This document shows, piece by piece, positions 33,772-44,319 of a stretch of DNA of 64,000 nucleotides; positions within the stretch are counted from its first letter, which is position 1, and every line of letters starts with the position of its first letter. The translations under genes and the position numbers were made by a program. Source of the DNA: Ostrinia nubilalis (lineage: Eukaryota; Arthropoda; Insecta; Lepidoptera; Crambidae); assembly GCF_963855985.1 (NCBI RefSeq), contig NC_087111.1, positions 8,561,001 through 8,625,000 on the forward strand, written 5' to 3'. The notes beneath the pieces are model-generated. The model was given only the letters and a program-made list of their open reading frames with translations. It was not told the origin of the DNA and did no database searches.

Positions 33772-35442
33772 GACTCCCCCTCTGGCTCCGAAGTCGTCCC
33801 GACGAGGAAGCCAGGACTGGTGTGGATGACGGCGTGCCATCACACGATGTGGCTTGGGAAGTCATCTTCGGCTGACCATGCTCACGCATGGCGCAGCGGA
33901 GGTGGCTTGAGGCACCACTTTCTCTGGTTGACCACGCTCACGCATGGAACTGCGGAGGTGGCTCGTGAAGTCATCTTCTTCAGCCGACCACGCTCACGCA
34001 TGGCTCGGCGGAGGTGGCTCGGGAGGTCATCTTCTTCAGCCGACCACGCTCACGCATGGCACGGCCTCTGGTTGACCACGCTCACGCATGGCACGGCGGA
34101 GGTAGCTGGGGAGGTCATCTTCTTCGTATGACCACGCTCACGCATGGCAAGGCGGAGGTGGCTCGGGAGGTCATCTTCTTCGGCCGACCACGCTCACGCA
34201 TGGCACTGCGGAGGTAGCTCGGGAGGTCATCTTCTTCAGCCGACCACGCTCACGCATGGCTTGGCGGAGGTGGCTCGGGAGGTCATCTTCTTCAGCCGAC
34301 CACGCTCACGCATGGCTCGGCGGAGGTGGCTCGGGGCACCACCATAGGCTGTCTGGCCACGCTCACGCATGGCACTGCGGAGGTGGCTCGGGAAGTCATC
34401 TTCTTCTGCTGACCACGCTCACGCATGGCACTGCGGAGGTGGCTCGGGGCACCACCATAGGCTGGCTGACCACACTCGTGGAGAGGCGCGGCTGAACTGG
34501 GCACAGGCGCCGTCTCAGCGCTCTGGAGCAGGTGGGGCGCTGTCTCAGCGCTCTGGAGCAGGCGGGGCGCTGATGAGTGGTACAGGCCCAGAGACTGGTC
34601 AGGAACATTGGTGTCTGCAATTTCAAAGAGCTAGTCCATGACTTTGAAACATCATATAGGGCCTTGGTGCTGAGCCCTGAGTACAGTTGCCACGAAAACC
34701 CTCAGGCGTTCTCAAACTTCTCCCGTAAGGAATAATTTCCTCCCTCCCCCTGTATCCAAACAGGGCTGATGTGACCGAAGAGCTTCTTCCCTCCCCCTGT
34801 ATCGAAGCAGGGCTTGAGTTTTTCGCTGCTAACATTCATCCCTAACACTGGTACCATTGTAAGCCCACTTGCAACTTCCGAACTCATCATGGAAGGTTGA
34901 GGTGACTTTGGAAATCCAGGTGTGGTTACCATAGGGGAAACAATTCGCGGAAGGGCATATTCCTCCTTCAGCTTTACGCTGCTATTAACCTTCATCCCTG
35001 ACGGCACCATTATAAGCCCGCTTGCAACTTCCGAACTCATGGAAGGTTGAGGTGACTTGAAATTCAAGTGTGGAGGAAAACATTTCGCAGAAGGGCAAAT
35101 TCCTCCTTCATCTTTTCAAATTATATCTTGGATGGACTCCTCCTGTTACTCGTGAACAATAGAAGGGTCTTCCAAATCTTTGGCGGCCTGTGGTAGTACC
35201 TACCACGAATGACGAATCTGCCAAAGTAGGTACCTACTCGTGTTACGAGTCTAGCCTATCTTAATTAGCCTAACCCTATTTCGACTAATACCTAACTCGC
35301 GAGACTAAGAGAGCAGGTTGTCTGTGCGGTTTTGGTCTTAAATGATAAGTTTAGGTTCGTGCCTCGATGGGACCCAGTTTATTAGAGGGCCCCACACGTT
35401 GGGACGCCAGATTGTAAGAGGGGCCCCACGTTGGGCGCCAGT
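33772..35442. other. LTR element interior without gag-pol
   Basis: 1,671 bp: a leader, a minisatellite (about 33870-34490), two 30 bp GTCTCAGCGCTCTGGAGCAG units (about 34511-34570), and two diverged copies of a roughly 150 bp block (about 34808-34968 and 34969-35115) sharing CTTGCAACTTCCGAACTCAT. Just before the right LTR two extra partial copies of the LTR start (GAGGGCCCCACACGTTGGGA; TGTAAGAGGGGCCCCACG) form a stepwise repeat. A TGG lies about 11 nt after the left LTR, but I could not assign a primer tRNA. Confidence 0.75.
33870..34490. repeat. GC-rich minisatellite, roughly 55-59 bp units, about 11 copies
   Basis: Each unit carries GACCACGCTCACGCATGGC followed by GCGGAGGTGGCTCGG and a GGTCATCTTCTTC block. 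Some units lack the last block, so length varies. The arrays give several overlapping repetitive frames on both strands, which I treat as artefacts. Confidence 0.9.
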
Positions 35443-36338
35443 TGTAAGAGGGCGCCACGTTGGGACGCCCAATTTGTAGGAGGGCGCCGCGTTGGGTCGC
35501 CCTATTTATAGGAGGGGGGAACCTAACTTACAGAGAGAAATGACCAAAACCAGTTTTATAGGGCTTTATCTCGTGTTTATTGCCAATCAACCTATAATTA
35601 AATTACACGAACACAGCAGACAACCTCTCAATTACGGAGCTATTAGTCGATACAAACAAATTATCACAGTAAAGTTAGGATCGGCATGTACATATGAACA
35701 ATTCTTAATGACAAACAATACTAATTGCATTGACCAATTAAATATTCAAAGCGAAACATGAGGATCGGTATATGCATTTGGGCCGGATCCAATAGTGTAC
35801 CATACAATTGTATTTACTTGATAAACTTTATTACAAAAGCGTGAGTAATTCAATTAGAACACAAAACAAGGATCGGTTTATGCATATGATCTAAACTTAA
35901 TTGAAAACTAAACAATTGCGTCTAATTAATAAAGTTCATAACAAAAGCATGTGCAAAGCATAAAACTAGGATCGGCGTATGCATTAGGGCCATATTTAGT
36001 ACAATAGCATTCACTTAATAAATTATAGCAAGAAGCGTGAATAATTATCTAAGTCATAAAACCAGGATTGGATTATGCATTTGAGCTAAGCATGAATGTA
36101 AACAATGAGCAAATTCTAATTAGCGTAATTAACTTAGCTACTACAAGACAACAGTTACTATTTCTATTAACAATCTAGCAGGCACGGGAAGCGTGCATGG
36201 GACGATACAACGCGATGTCCAGTCAGTTCCGTGTTACGGAAGCAGACCTTACCATCGCGGAGTGTGCGAGTTCAATCCGGCGGGCGCATCGTGTTCCGTG
36301 GTACGGAAGCGCGGAGCGTTGCGGACGAACTGACTGCT

Positions 36339-36340
<2 letters not shown>

Positions 36341-36409
<69 letters not shown>

Positions 36410-37435
36410 AAGGGACGCGCGCTGGTAGCTTGAGGAGCTTTTCCAGCTTCACCGGGCAGAGTGGCGAGTACAGAAGGTACTCTAGCCGTTTGGCGATCGT
36501 CGGTGCGCGTGCCGACGAGGCCGAGTGTGGGCTTCGCGTAGCGAAGCCCAGGCTCGTCCGCGTCGGTCGCAGACCGACGTTCGCGATCGGGCCGTATCGA
36601 GCGCATAAGGCGCCCGATCAGTGGCGAACCCAACTAGAGGGTTGCCCACCGCGGTGTTGGACCAAAGTCCAGCCTACGGCGGGCTCACTCTAGTGGGCCC
36701 GATCGAGGGGACTACGGACGCGGCCTGAGGGCGCCACGGTAGGCTCGGACCTCGGCTCAGGCCGTGTCCGGGGGACGGATAGGGGAGAACCGGCCCGGTA
36801 CATGTCTGTACCGTCCGAAATGGAAAGCAGGGCCTCGTACTCGCCGGCGAGTACGGTGTAACGAGCTACTGTGTTGTGGAGTAGTTGGCGTGCTTAAGGC
36901 AGTGATGTCTGTGTTCAGAAATTCGGTAATAGGATCGTCCGGGTCGTCTAGGACATGCCTAGGTCGTCGGTATTGGGCAGCGACATCTTTTTGGGGTGTA
37001 TACGTGGCGGCGCTAACGATAAGAGGGTTCTTGTGGTTGATCGCTTTATCAAAGTAGCGGCGAGAGGCTTCTTTCATAAAGTGATCAATCGATGGGATTT
37101 CGAAATCTCTATGGAGATTCGTATTACGCACGAACCACGGGGCATCCGCGGCTCGGCGTAAGAATTTGTTTTGGAGGGTCTGGAATTTCTTAAGGTCTGT
37201 GCAGGAAGTGTGAGCAAACACCGGACTGGCGTAAGTCAACACTGGACGGATGCAGGTTTTGTAAATTGTCAACTTATTTCTAAGTGACAATTTACTTTTC
37301 CTTCCAACTAGGTGGTAGAGTCGGTGGATGTAGTGGTTTGCACGGCTTAAGACGCGTCTGAGGTGCGGAGCGAACGTTAATCTCTGGTCGAGGGTGACAC
37401 CTAAGTATTTGGCCTCACTTTTCCAAGGAATAGTT
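36341..37435 (-). mobile_element. 5'-truncated Jockey-like LINE inserted in the right LTR
   Basis: ACTGACTGCTAG is duplicated at 36329-36340 and 37436-37447. The + strand opens with 68 T (36341-36408), the poly(A) tail of a minus-strand LINE. Next is a GC-rich 3' UTR (36409-36756) and then the end of the polymerase frame. An uninterrupted tail of this length and a clean duplication point to very recent insertion. Confidence 0.95.
36757..37434 (-). pseudogene. C-terminal part of a Jockey-clade reverse transcriptase
   Basis: About 225 codons remain open to the natural stop at 36757. The start is cut by 5' truncation at 37435. Recognisable are KYLGVTLDQRLTF near the cut end, then LTIYKTCIRPVLTYASPVF and APWFVRNTNLHRDF, all standard for the post-RT region of Jockey-like elements. 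Endonuclease and the RT catalytic core are absent, so it cannot work on its own. Confidence 0.88.
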
Positions 37436-37620
37436 ACTGACTGCTAGGCCGGCTCGCACGCCTTTTATAGCCAGCCGATGAGCGCGTGTGACGTACGCGG
37501 CGGCGTGCGGGGTCTCGGGGCAGGGTAAACCGGCTGCGCGCGCGCGTAGATCTCGCTGTGACGTAGTGGCCGGCTCGGCGCTGGTCGCTCGAAGTAAATA
37601 AAAGGGCGCGCCGTGTTACA

Positions 37621-38680
37621 ATATCAAGTTTGCCTTTTATTATTGATCACCTAATAAATACATTTCGATCTATGTATAACTTAACTTTAAAATATATTTG
37701 ATCTAACAAAAAATATTATTGGTTAATATTTTTAATTAAAAAATATCTTTTAATTTACGCGGTACTTTGTGGTTGAGTAACAATCGTCCGTCATTGGTTA
37801 CTGAGTTGGCCAAGGGCTTAGCGGCCAATAAGCAAGCAGAATAGTACATTGCCCTGTTTGTTTAAATTACAAGCTTTGCTTAGTTTGGGACTAGAGGCGC
37901 TATGTAAAATAATTTCTTACTTCTGACATCCCTGAACCCGACATCATAATTTTTACCTCTTTATTTTTTTAAATCGCAAGGTTGATTTTCTCTTAGTATA
38001 GGTACCGATCTCGACCGTGATCAGTGACCATAAAGTCATCTGTCAACGGGTCGATTAGACACGATAAAAGCACTAAACGATATTTGTTTACTTTTAGTGC
38101 GACATCGGGTCGTAAGGACCTGATAAGTTTTTTTTTCCAAATATTTAAACAATTGCAAAACAATATTTATTTATCTTTCGTACTACTGAAAAGACCGAAT
38201 ATTATATCCATCCCGCACCAACGCATCCAGCACCTAAGGTCAATTCGACCCGATAACGAAGTGTGAACGTGTTAAGTATGCTTTTTTAATAAAAAAAAAT
38301 CTTTGAACATCAAGTGCCTTTAAATAGTTTCCATCCTTTGACTACAACTTAATAAAAATAAGTACCATAACATAATTATTTTGAAGATTATTTGATATAG
38401 ACAAAAAATAATTTATACAAATCGAATTATTTAAAAAAGTATCACAATATTGAATATTTGGTGCTCATTTCTTTTATTTTTGAGGACCAACAAGTAACGA
38501 TCAGATATAATTTTTACATCTCAATTTTTTTTTGCGTAGTTCAAAAGAGGTTAAAATATCGATCGATTTTATTTATTTTATGTCTCAAAGAAAGAGGATC
38601 AATCATTAAAATAGACGACCAAATAGATTTTTTTATTTGCCGTTTTTGCTAATTTAAAAAGATCATTTAAATACATGCCC
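37621..38680. other. AT-rich interval with reiterated TTGATC words
   Basis: No gene. TTGATC/GATCAA words recur here and at 32430-32700 on the other side of the LTR element. The two sides may be one older AT-rich repeat split by the LTR insertion. Confidence 0.4.
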
Positions 38681-38681
38681 T

Positions 38682-38713
38682 AATTTACCTATGCCATATG
38701 GCATAGGTAAATT
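38682..38713. repeat. perfect 32 bp palindrome
   Basis: AATTTACCTATGCCAT and its reverse complement meet with no spacer. The half-site also occurs at 32324-32341 and 32375-32392. Confidence 0.9.
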
Positions 38714-38829
38714 TGTTCAAATATTGAGGTGAAATCATAATAGAAGGTCAGTATTTAGCATTTAGGGAGTCATTATTGATCTTTTAACATATAATGGTCG
38801 GAAGATAATGATGAATGCTTTAAGATAAA

Positions 38830-38945
38830 AGCTTCCGGAAAACTGCAGTCCGCGAGGAATGGCGCCGTATTGCGAGGAACATCACTCATCGTGATTCACA
38901 ATGATGACCACGACCACTCTGACAAGAGTGCACCGACTGAGAAGA
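38830..38945 (+). repeat. probable LINE 3' end fragment
   Basis: TGCAGTCCGCGAGGAATGGC then CCACGACCACTCTGACAAGA and GTGCACCGACTGAGAAGAGA resemble the 3' end of a further lepidopteran non-LTR family. Recalled by eye only. Confidence 0.4.
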
Positions 38946-39204
38946 GAACATAGAACATCTTGTCTTGTTCAGAGATTTGCTAGAGTTTTAAAACAGGCTT
39001 TGCTTGAGTTTTAAGTGAGACCATAGGTATCAGTTTTGCGTTCTCAATCAGGAATGTCCACTGAACTTGGCAACTATTTAGATCTTTTGTCGGATAATTC
39101 AAGGTTATTAATATTGAACTTGGCTTTCATTTTGTAATATTTTTGATAGGATCAAGCTAGCTAAGTGTGCACGCGTTAATGTCAATCAACAAGTCTATTA
39201 AAGC

Positions 39205-39595
39205 TACACCGCATTCGAAAGTCGGCGACTCTACGTTGATCTTGCGACAGACGACATTCGCGATGCGCAGCCTTGGGTCACTTACGCGATGACTCACGCC
39301 TCGGAATCGTATCGGATCGGCTTGCATTTCCATTGGAGAGGCTGCTGGAGGTTCTGCAAGCGATCGTTTATCTTGTGATTGTTTGCTTATTTTCTAAGTA
39401 ATCGTAATTTAGGTAAGATTCTGGATAAGCACCGCATCCGAATGTCAAAGACTCTACGTTGATCTTGCGACAGTCGACATTCGCGATGCGCCGGCCTTGG
39501 GTCACTTACGCGATGACTCACGCCTCGGAATCGTATCGGATCGGCTTGCACTTCTACTGGAGAGGCTGCTGGAGATTCTGTAATGTTGATCGTTT
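39205..39595. repeat. tandem duplication, two 165 bp cores at 223 bp spacing
   Basis: Cores at about 39207-39365 and 39431-39590 share CTCTACGTTGATCTTGCGAC, CACTTACGCGATGACTCACG and GGAATCGTATCGGATCGGCT with few changes. Unit 1 is open for about 50 codons; unit 2 has an extra base in GCGC(c)GGCC that breaks this frame. Function unknown: diverged exon, non-coding RNA or satellite seed are all possible. Confidence 0.8.
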
Positions 39596-39687
39596 ATCAG
39601 TTTTTTGAAATGGTCTTAGAACTATGACGGACTTGTGAATTATAAAGTATTTTCTTTTTGATATTTAACTTCATTAATATCCACCCA

Positions 39688-39811
39688 TATGGTGGACCTC
39701 AAAACGGTCTGGAAGACACTGGGTGCAGGCTGCTACCAACCGGTCAACATGGAAATAATTGGGGAGGCCTATGTTCAGCAGTGGACGTCCTGTGGTTGAA
39801 ATGATGATGAT
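39688..39811 (+). mobile_element. RTE-type LINE 3' end
   Basis: GGTGGACCTCAAAACGGTCT to GTGGTTGAAATGATGATGAT; truncated, frame-broken. Confidence 0.65.
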
Positions 39812-40024
39812 AATAAACACCTTATTTGCTTTGAAATACAAGGTCTAAGGTAGGATTCTAGATTGTCACAACGTTCACTAGCTAGGTTTCTATAACAATT
39901 AGGGTATCCTGGATGCGCAGCAGTTAGAAAGATTCATAATCTCTGACTGTTTCTACAGTCACTAATTAACAAAGATAACATCAATGCTAAAAACTAGATT
40001 CATCTATTTAGATACTTTAACTTG

Positions 40025-40125
40025 GCCTTCATTGTTTGGGTTTTTATTGGCGGTTTAGGTGCAGATCCTGGCTACACTGGAGTGGCAGCGGTGGGAACGA
40101 GAGGTGGGAATAGTCTCGTTAGTTT
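40025..40125 (-). mobile_element. SINE-like element fragment
   Basis: Contains GGTTTTTATTGGCGGTTTA and GATCCTGGCTACACTGG, ending in GAGAGGTGGGAATAGTCTCG; reverse orientation of the GGGACTrTTCCCACC family. Confidence 0.6.
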
Positions 40126-40488
40126 GCAATTTATTCAAATATTGACTTTAAATCAATTAAATGCCTAATTGTGCCTTTTCGTTATCATTATCCTCTGATA
40201 ATTCAACTCTCTAGTTGAATCGAGTTTGTATTACGGGCCTTAAAGTGTCTATATTGTTATTCTATAACGTGACGTTACATATTGTAAGGCTCCAATTTGT
40301 ATTCAACCCACAATCTTACTTGTTCCGTTTTGAGACGAAACAATAGGACAAACATTAATTTGTGATCCATTTTGAGTAGGCAAGTCATTAATGTGAGAAC
40401 TTATTTAGTAAAATAATTAGCAGTATATGGAAAAGTGGGGCTTACTGAGAATTAATGTTACCAACTACTTAGTAAAGTACAAATTATA

Positions 40489-41343
40489 CAGGGTGTGGTT
40501 TTGTAAAACAACGCCCATCTCATGGATGATAGTATATACGACATTGAAAAAATATAAAAAAATAACATAAATTTTCATGGGATCAGGAAAATGGTATTAC
40601 TTATCACTATCGGTCAGTCGCCCCGCTCTACCGGGGTGGCAGCCGCATTTGCTCGGTGGTGTAGCGGGGTACGCGGGGGTGGTGCGGGCGGTAACAAGTG
40701 CCGTCTCGAAAGTTTTAGGAGACATTTGTTCAATGTTTATCTATACTTATAATAAATCTGTAGAGAGGTCAATTCTGTACATGAAATATATTTTCAAAAT
40801 AACTATCAGGGGGTGATTAGTGATCGATACTGATGCCAAAAATGCAATCAGTAAAATTTTTGTCTGTCTGTCTGTCTGTCTGTCTGTATGTTCCTTATAG
40901 AAACAAAAACTACTCGACGGATTTTAACGAAACTTGGTACAATTATTCTTCATACTCTTGGGCAGGTTATAGTATACTTAGGAATTCCCATGGGAACGGG
41001 AATTAGCGGGAAAATCCTTTTGTATGAAAAATCTAAACCGCTTAAGTTAGACGCTTGAAATTTGGCATGCAGGTACCTTAGTAAACTTAAAGCTTAGTTA
41101 CAACAGGATATTGCAAAATTCACACGGGAACGGGAGTTAGCGGGAAAAAACATTTGTATGAAAAAATCTAAACCGCGTAAGATAGATGAAGGGGGTAAAA
41201 CGGGATCCACGCGTACGAAGTCGCGGGCGGCCGCTAGTTACTAATAAAGTTATTGTTAAAATTGTATTTATATTTTTCTTGTAATTACTTTCATGTGTAC
41301 TACCACTCCTGAGATGGAAGTTGTTTTACAAAACCACACCCTG
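40489..41343. mobile_element. TIR element, CAGGGTGTGGTTTTGTAAAA ends, with nested Helitron
   Basis: About 45 bp inverted ends begin CAGGGTGTGGTTTTGTAAAA and continue CAAC..CCATCTCA. TA flanks the left side (40487-40488), TG the right. Part of the inside is a Helitron (40806-41237). The GC-rich stretch 40610-40700 has no recognised coding content. Confidence 0.75.
40806..41237 (+). mobile_element. Helitron, GGGCGGCCGCTAG-end type
   Basis: Likely start A|TCAGGGGGTGATTAG, then a TGTC microsatellite (about 40861-40887), two diverged copies of a TAAACCGC..TTGAAATTTGGCATGC region, and an end CGCGGGCGGCCGCTAG|T. Confidence 0.7.
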
Positions 41344-41450
41344 TGGTAAGTAATGATACTTTTACTTGATTAGACAGTTTGTACACTGACAGCACATTAT
41401 GAGCCAGTAACCAAGCGTAACCACTAACCACATTGCTTTTATGTCGCAAA

Positions 41451-42852
41451 TAAGGTACTTGATACAAATAAGGCCTACCTAACTTTGAATGCTTATATTT
41501 CAATAAATATTAACGTCAGTCAACAAAAACAAGGTTAATTAACTTCTTCCATCCTTTAATTTTAGCAATATTACACAAAATAACACAATTTTTAACTAAA
41601 TCTATTCAAAATAAGCAAATTACGAAACCACTGATTTTGGCTTTATTAAATCACCTACACGGAATAAGGCCTATATGATTCAAATGCCTGTAGACCTTAA
41701 AATTGAGGTTGTATTAAACAAAATGCGGTCTTATAACATTAAACACGTCGATTTGTTTGCGTTATCAAACTTTTACATAGCAAGTAAACAGAAATATACT
41801 GTATATCTCTAGATAAACTTAAATTCCACTTATTAAGAATAATACATAAATTATAGATACAATGAAATATTCATAGTAACAAAGTAATGATTCCTTACTT
41901 AAATTATCAAAAAAAAAATCAAAAACAAACAATATTATTTTTTTGTATAGGGCTTATTAAAACACCGTGTTCGAATAAGGCCTACACATAAAACCTTTTA
42001 AATAAATCAGTTTAGGAACATCATTTAGTCCTGATTTTTTCTAAACAAAATGAGATCTCAATTTTTGTTAGAACCAGGGCATAAAAAGGCTTCTGAATCA
42101 TCTTTACGAACTCCTACACAATCTTTATGATACCACCAAAAGCAGTCCTTTATGGTAGCATATCTGCTACATTTTCTTCGAGACAGGCATGATAATACCA
42201 GCTTTAATTCTCCTATCCTTAAGAATTATACATACGGCTTTTTTTCTTATTTTTTATTGGTTTTGTATTTTGTTTCTTTTTTTTTTACAGGTTTAGTTTT
42301 TTTTTTTACTCTGTTTTCTTTTTTATTTTCTGTGCTGTTAATAACATTCTTATTAAATAAGTATTTAGTTACTCTTTGACTCATTTAGTTTAATGAATTT
42401 GTCCGTAATCAGCTGTTAACATAAGTATCCAATATGGCCTACCATGCTGAAATAAGGCCTAGGCCTTATTAGATATCTCGCTCTTGTTGTCTTTAAAAAT
42501 TTACAAATAATTCATCTATAGCCAGTAGTACAAACTAAGGTAATTATTAGCTAGTAAGAAATATTTAGAAACGATTACTAAGAAAAGCTTAATATAAAAC
42601 AGCGTCATTTTACCGAAAATTTAAGATGAAATCGCCAGATTTTTATAAGAGACCACGAAATCACCCACCACCTTAGAAGAACGCGTGCCAATTGGTGCTG
42701 GGATCGTGGATCGGGACGCTCTTGCACTCTACCGGGTTGTAGGGCATATGAGTACGTGTCCTTGAAGTTTTATCCCGGTTGGATTTATTTATCTGTGTTT
42801 TCTGATGTATAGGCCTTATTAGAACGTAGGCCTTATTTGTATCAAGTACCTT
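41451..42852. mobile_element. 1.4 kb non-coding TIR element, reiterated AATAAGGCCTA motif
   Basis: Perfect 28 bp ends TAAGGTACTTGATACAAATA and (inward) AGGCCTAC. AATAAGGCCTA recurs inside near 41659, 41974, 42451 (as an inverted pair) and 42811. TA may be the target duplication. No transposase; a 75-codon hydrophobic frame at 42152-42379 is AT-rich noise. Confidence 0.8.
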
Positions 42853-42928
42853 AATAAACTAAGTATGATATTACGTGCCGAAGAGTGGCACAAATTCACC
42901 TCTTTGATCGCCTAGAAAATATTTAAAA

Positions 42929-43115
42929 CTAGTGACCGCCCGCGACTTCGTACACGTGTAAATGTTTACAGTTGAGTTTCGTAAAATCCGTTCTAAAAGG
43001 AACCCCCATGCAAAATTTGAGACTCCAAGTACTTGTAGTTTCTGAGATTTCGTGATGAAGTAAGTCAGTCAATCAGTGACCTTTCGCTTTTTAATTTTGA
43101 ACTGATATAGATAGA
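42929..43115 (-). mobile_element. Helitron, inverted
   Basis: On the minus strand it starts A|TCTATCTATATCAGTTC and ends CGCGGGCGGTCACTAG|T. Body as in 13170-13373. Confidence 0.75.
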
Positions 43116-43156
43116 TAAATTAGACTTTAAGTAAGTATAACACGAACCAAAGACTA

Positions 43157-43300
43157 ACGCCCGTATTCACAAACATTACTATGAGGTCTCACAGTGCGCG
43201 TGGACGCACAGGATGACACACGAACCAATCACAGCTACTCAACGCTGTGCGTTCGATTTGCTGCTTCACTTAAGCAAGCATCGTTTGTGAATGCGGGCGT
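43157..43300. mobile_element. MITE, ACGCCCGTATTCACAAAC family, copy 3
   Basis: The most complete copy: ACGCCCGTATTCACAAACAT to CATCGTTTGTGAATGCGGGC with GT at the end, TA nearby on both sides. Confidence 0.8.
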
Positions 43301-43484
43301 AATAGACGTGACTCAGCAATTAATAAGTAAGTAACTCAAGGATGTCGCGAGATTCCTAGAATTGAAGATTATTATGAAATTTAATGATCTCATGTCGACA
43401 GTTTTCGAGGTTAGAGTTTAATACTAGGTCAGACCAAAGAATCTCAGTAAAATGGCTGCGATCATCATTTACCAGGCTTTAAAT

Positions 43485-43632
43485 AAATCATCATCATCAT
43501 CATTGCCACAGGACGTCCACTACTGAACATAGGCCTCCCCCAATGATTTCCACATCGCCCGGTTGGTAGCGGCCTGCATTCAGCGCCTTCCTGCTACCTT
43601 TATGAGGTCGTCGGTCCACCTTGTGGGTGGAC
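43485..43632 (-). mobile_element. RTE-type LINE 3' end, ATG-tail subfamily
   Basis: TCATCATCATCATCATTGCC tail, ending at GGTCCACCTTGTGGGTGGAC; 5'-truncated. Confidence 0.75.
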
Positions 43633-43840
43633 TTTTGGCTTTGGTGGCTTTGAATATTTGTTTGGTAATTATTTTACACTTTTGATAAGATCTGATTAGT
43701 TTTAATGAGATTTTGATTTTAATTAGATCACTCGTATATTAATCTTAGCTTTTGCGAATTTGTTTTAATCGTGTGTAGTAAAAGCTTTCTCTGTTAGACC
43801 AAAATTAACTAAGAAAGCCGAGGTTAGAATATATCTAGAC

Positions 43841-44020
43841 TAGTGGTTCCCAAAGTTGTCTGGGCTACGACTCATCTAATACAAGTTCCCAAACTCGGGC
43901 GGGACCCACCTATAGGAAATTTCGCCCGCTGCCCAGCGGTTGGATGGGTAGGGTGGTGTCTCGTTCTATAGGCAGGGCCCACTCAATGTTCCCTGGCGAC
44001 CCATAGCTTGGGAAACCCTG
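43841..44020. mobile_element. hAT MITE, CAGTGGTTCCCAAAG family, copy 2
   Basis: Ends TAGTGGTTCCCAAAG / CTTGGGAAACCCTG. ATCTAGAC is perfectly duplicated at 43833-43840 and 44021-44028. The body matches 9406-9574. Confidence 0.9.
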
Positions 44021-44319
44021 ATCTAGACCATTAAGAACTAGTCCACAAACTCTTTTTAACCGACTTCAACAAAAGGAGGAGGTTCTTTTACCACAGAGTC
44101 ATTCAGTCATTATCTAATGACTTATAGTCTTATCAATTAAATCATCAATACAAATTGGACATTATGTCTACTTGTGTCAAGTCACGTAGAGTCCATCAAT
44201 TACTGTTAAAAGGTTAACGAGTTTACTAAAATCATTAGTTAATATTGGAGCCATTTTAATATCATATTAATTAGAACTTCTACCGTTATCCATAGTCGGA
44301 TGTATTTTTCCTATAAATA

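Larger units (their letters stand above)
32701..37620. mobile_element. complete non-autonomous LTR retrotransposon, ATAT target duplication
   Basis: Two LTRs (TGTAAGAGGG...CGTGTTACA) enclose a 1.67 kb interior. ATAT directly precedes 32701 and directly follows 37620, a 4 bp duplication as made by Gypsy-type integrases. No gag, protease, RT or integrase frame exists. The interior holds a GC-rich minisatellite and larger duplications. The right LTR was entered by a LINE. Only two base differences were noted between the LTRs, so insertion is recent and must have used proteins supplied in trans. I read it as a LARD/TRIM-like derivative; the parent family is unknown. Confidence 0.92.
35443..37620. 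repeat. right LTR, split by a LINE
   Basis: 35443-36340 plus 37448-37620 add up to 1071 bp, exactly the left LTR length. Differences seen from the left LTR are GCGTTtGGT/GCGTTgGGT near the start and GCGGtGTG/GCGGaGTG near 36260. The gap is the insertion at 36341-37435 plus one copy of its target duplication. Confidence 0.92.

Noticed and set aside
33866..34490. CRISPR-like array
   Set aside because: Eukaryotic DNA; the units are a contiguous minisatellite without unique spacers.
33820..34641. Several overlapping repetitive frames on both strands
   Set aside because: All three frames and both strands stay open because the minisatellite unit lacks stops; no domain and no consistent coding frame.
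36249..36633. Lysine-rich reading frames on the minus strand
   Set aside because: They are translations of the 68-T tract, the poly(A) tail of the inserted LINE.
42152..42379. Small membrane protein frame
   Set aside because: Hydrophobicity comes from T-rich sequence inside a non-coding TIR element.
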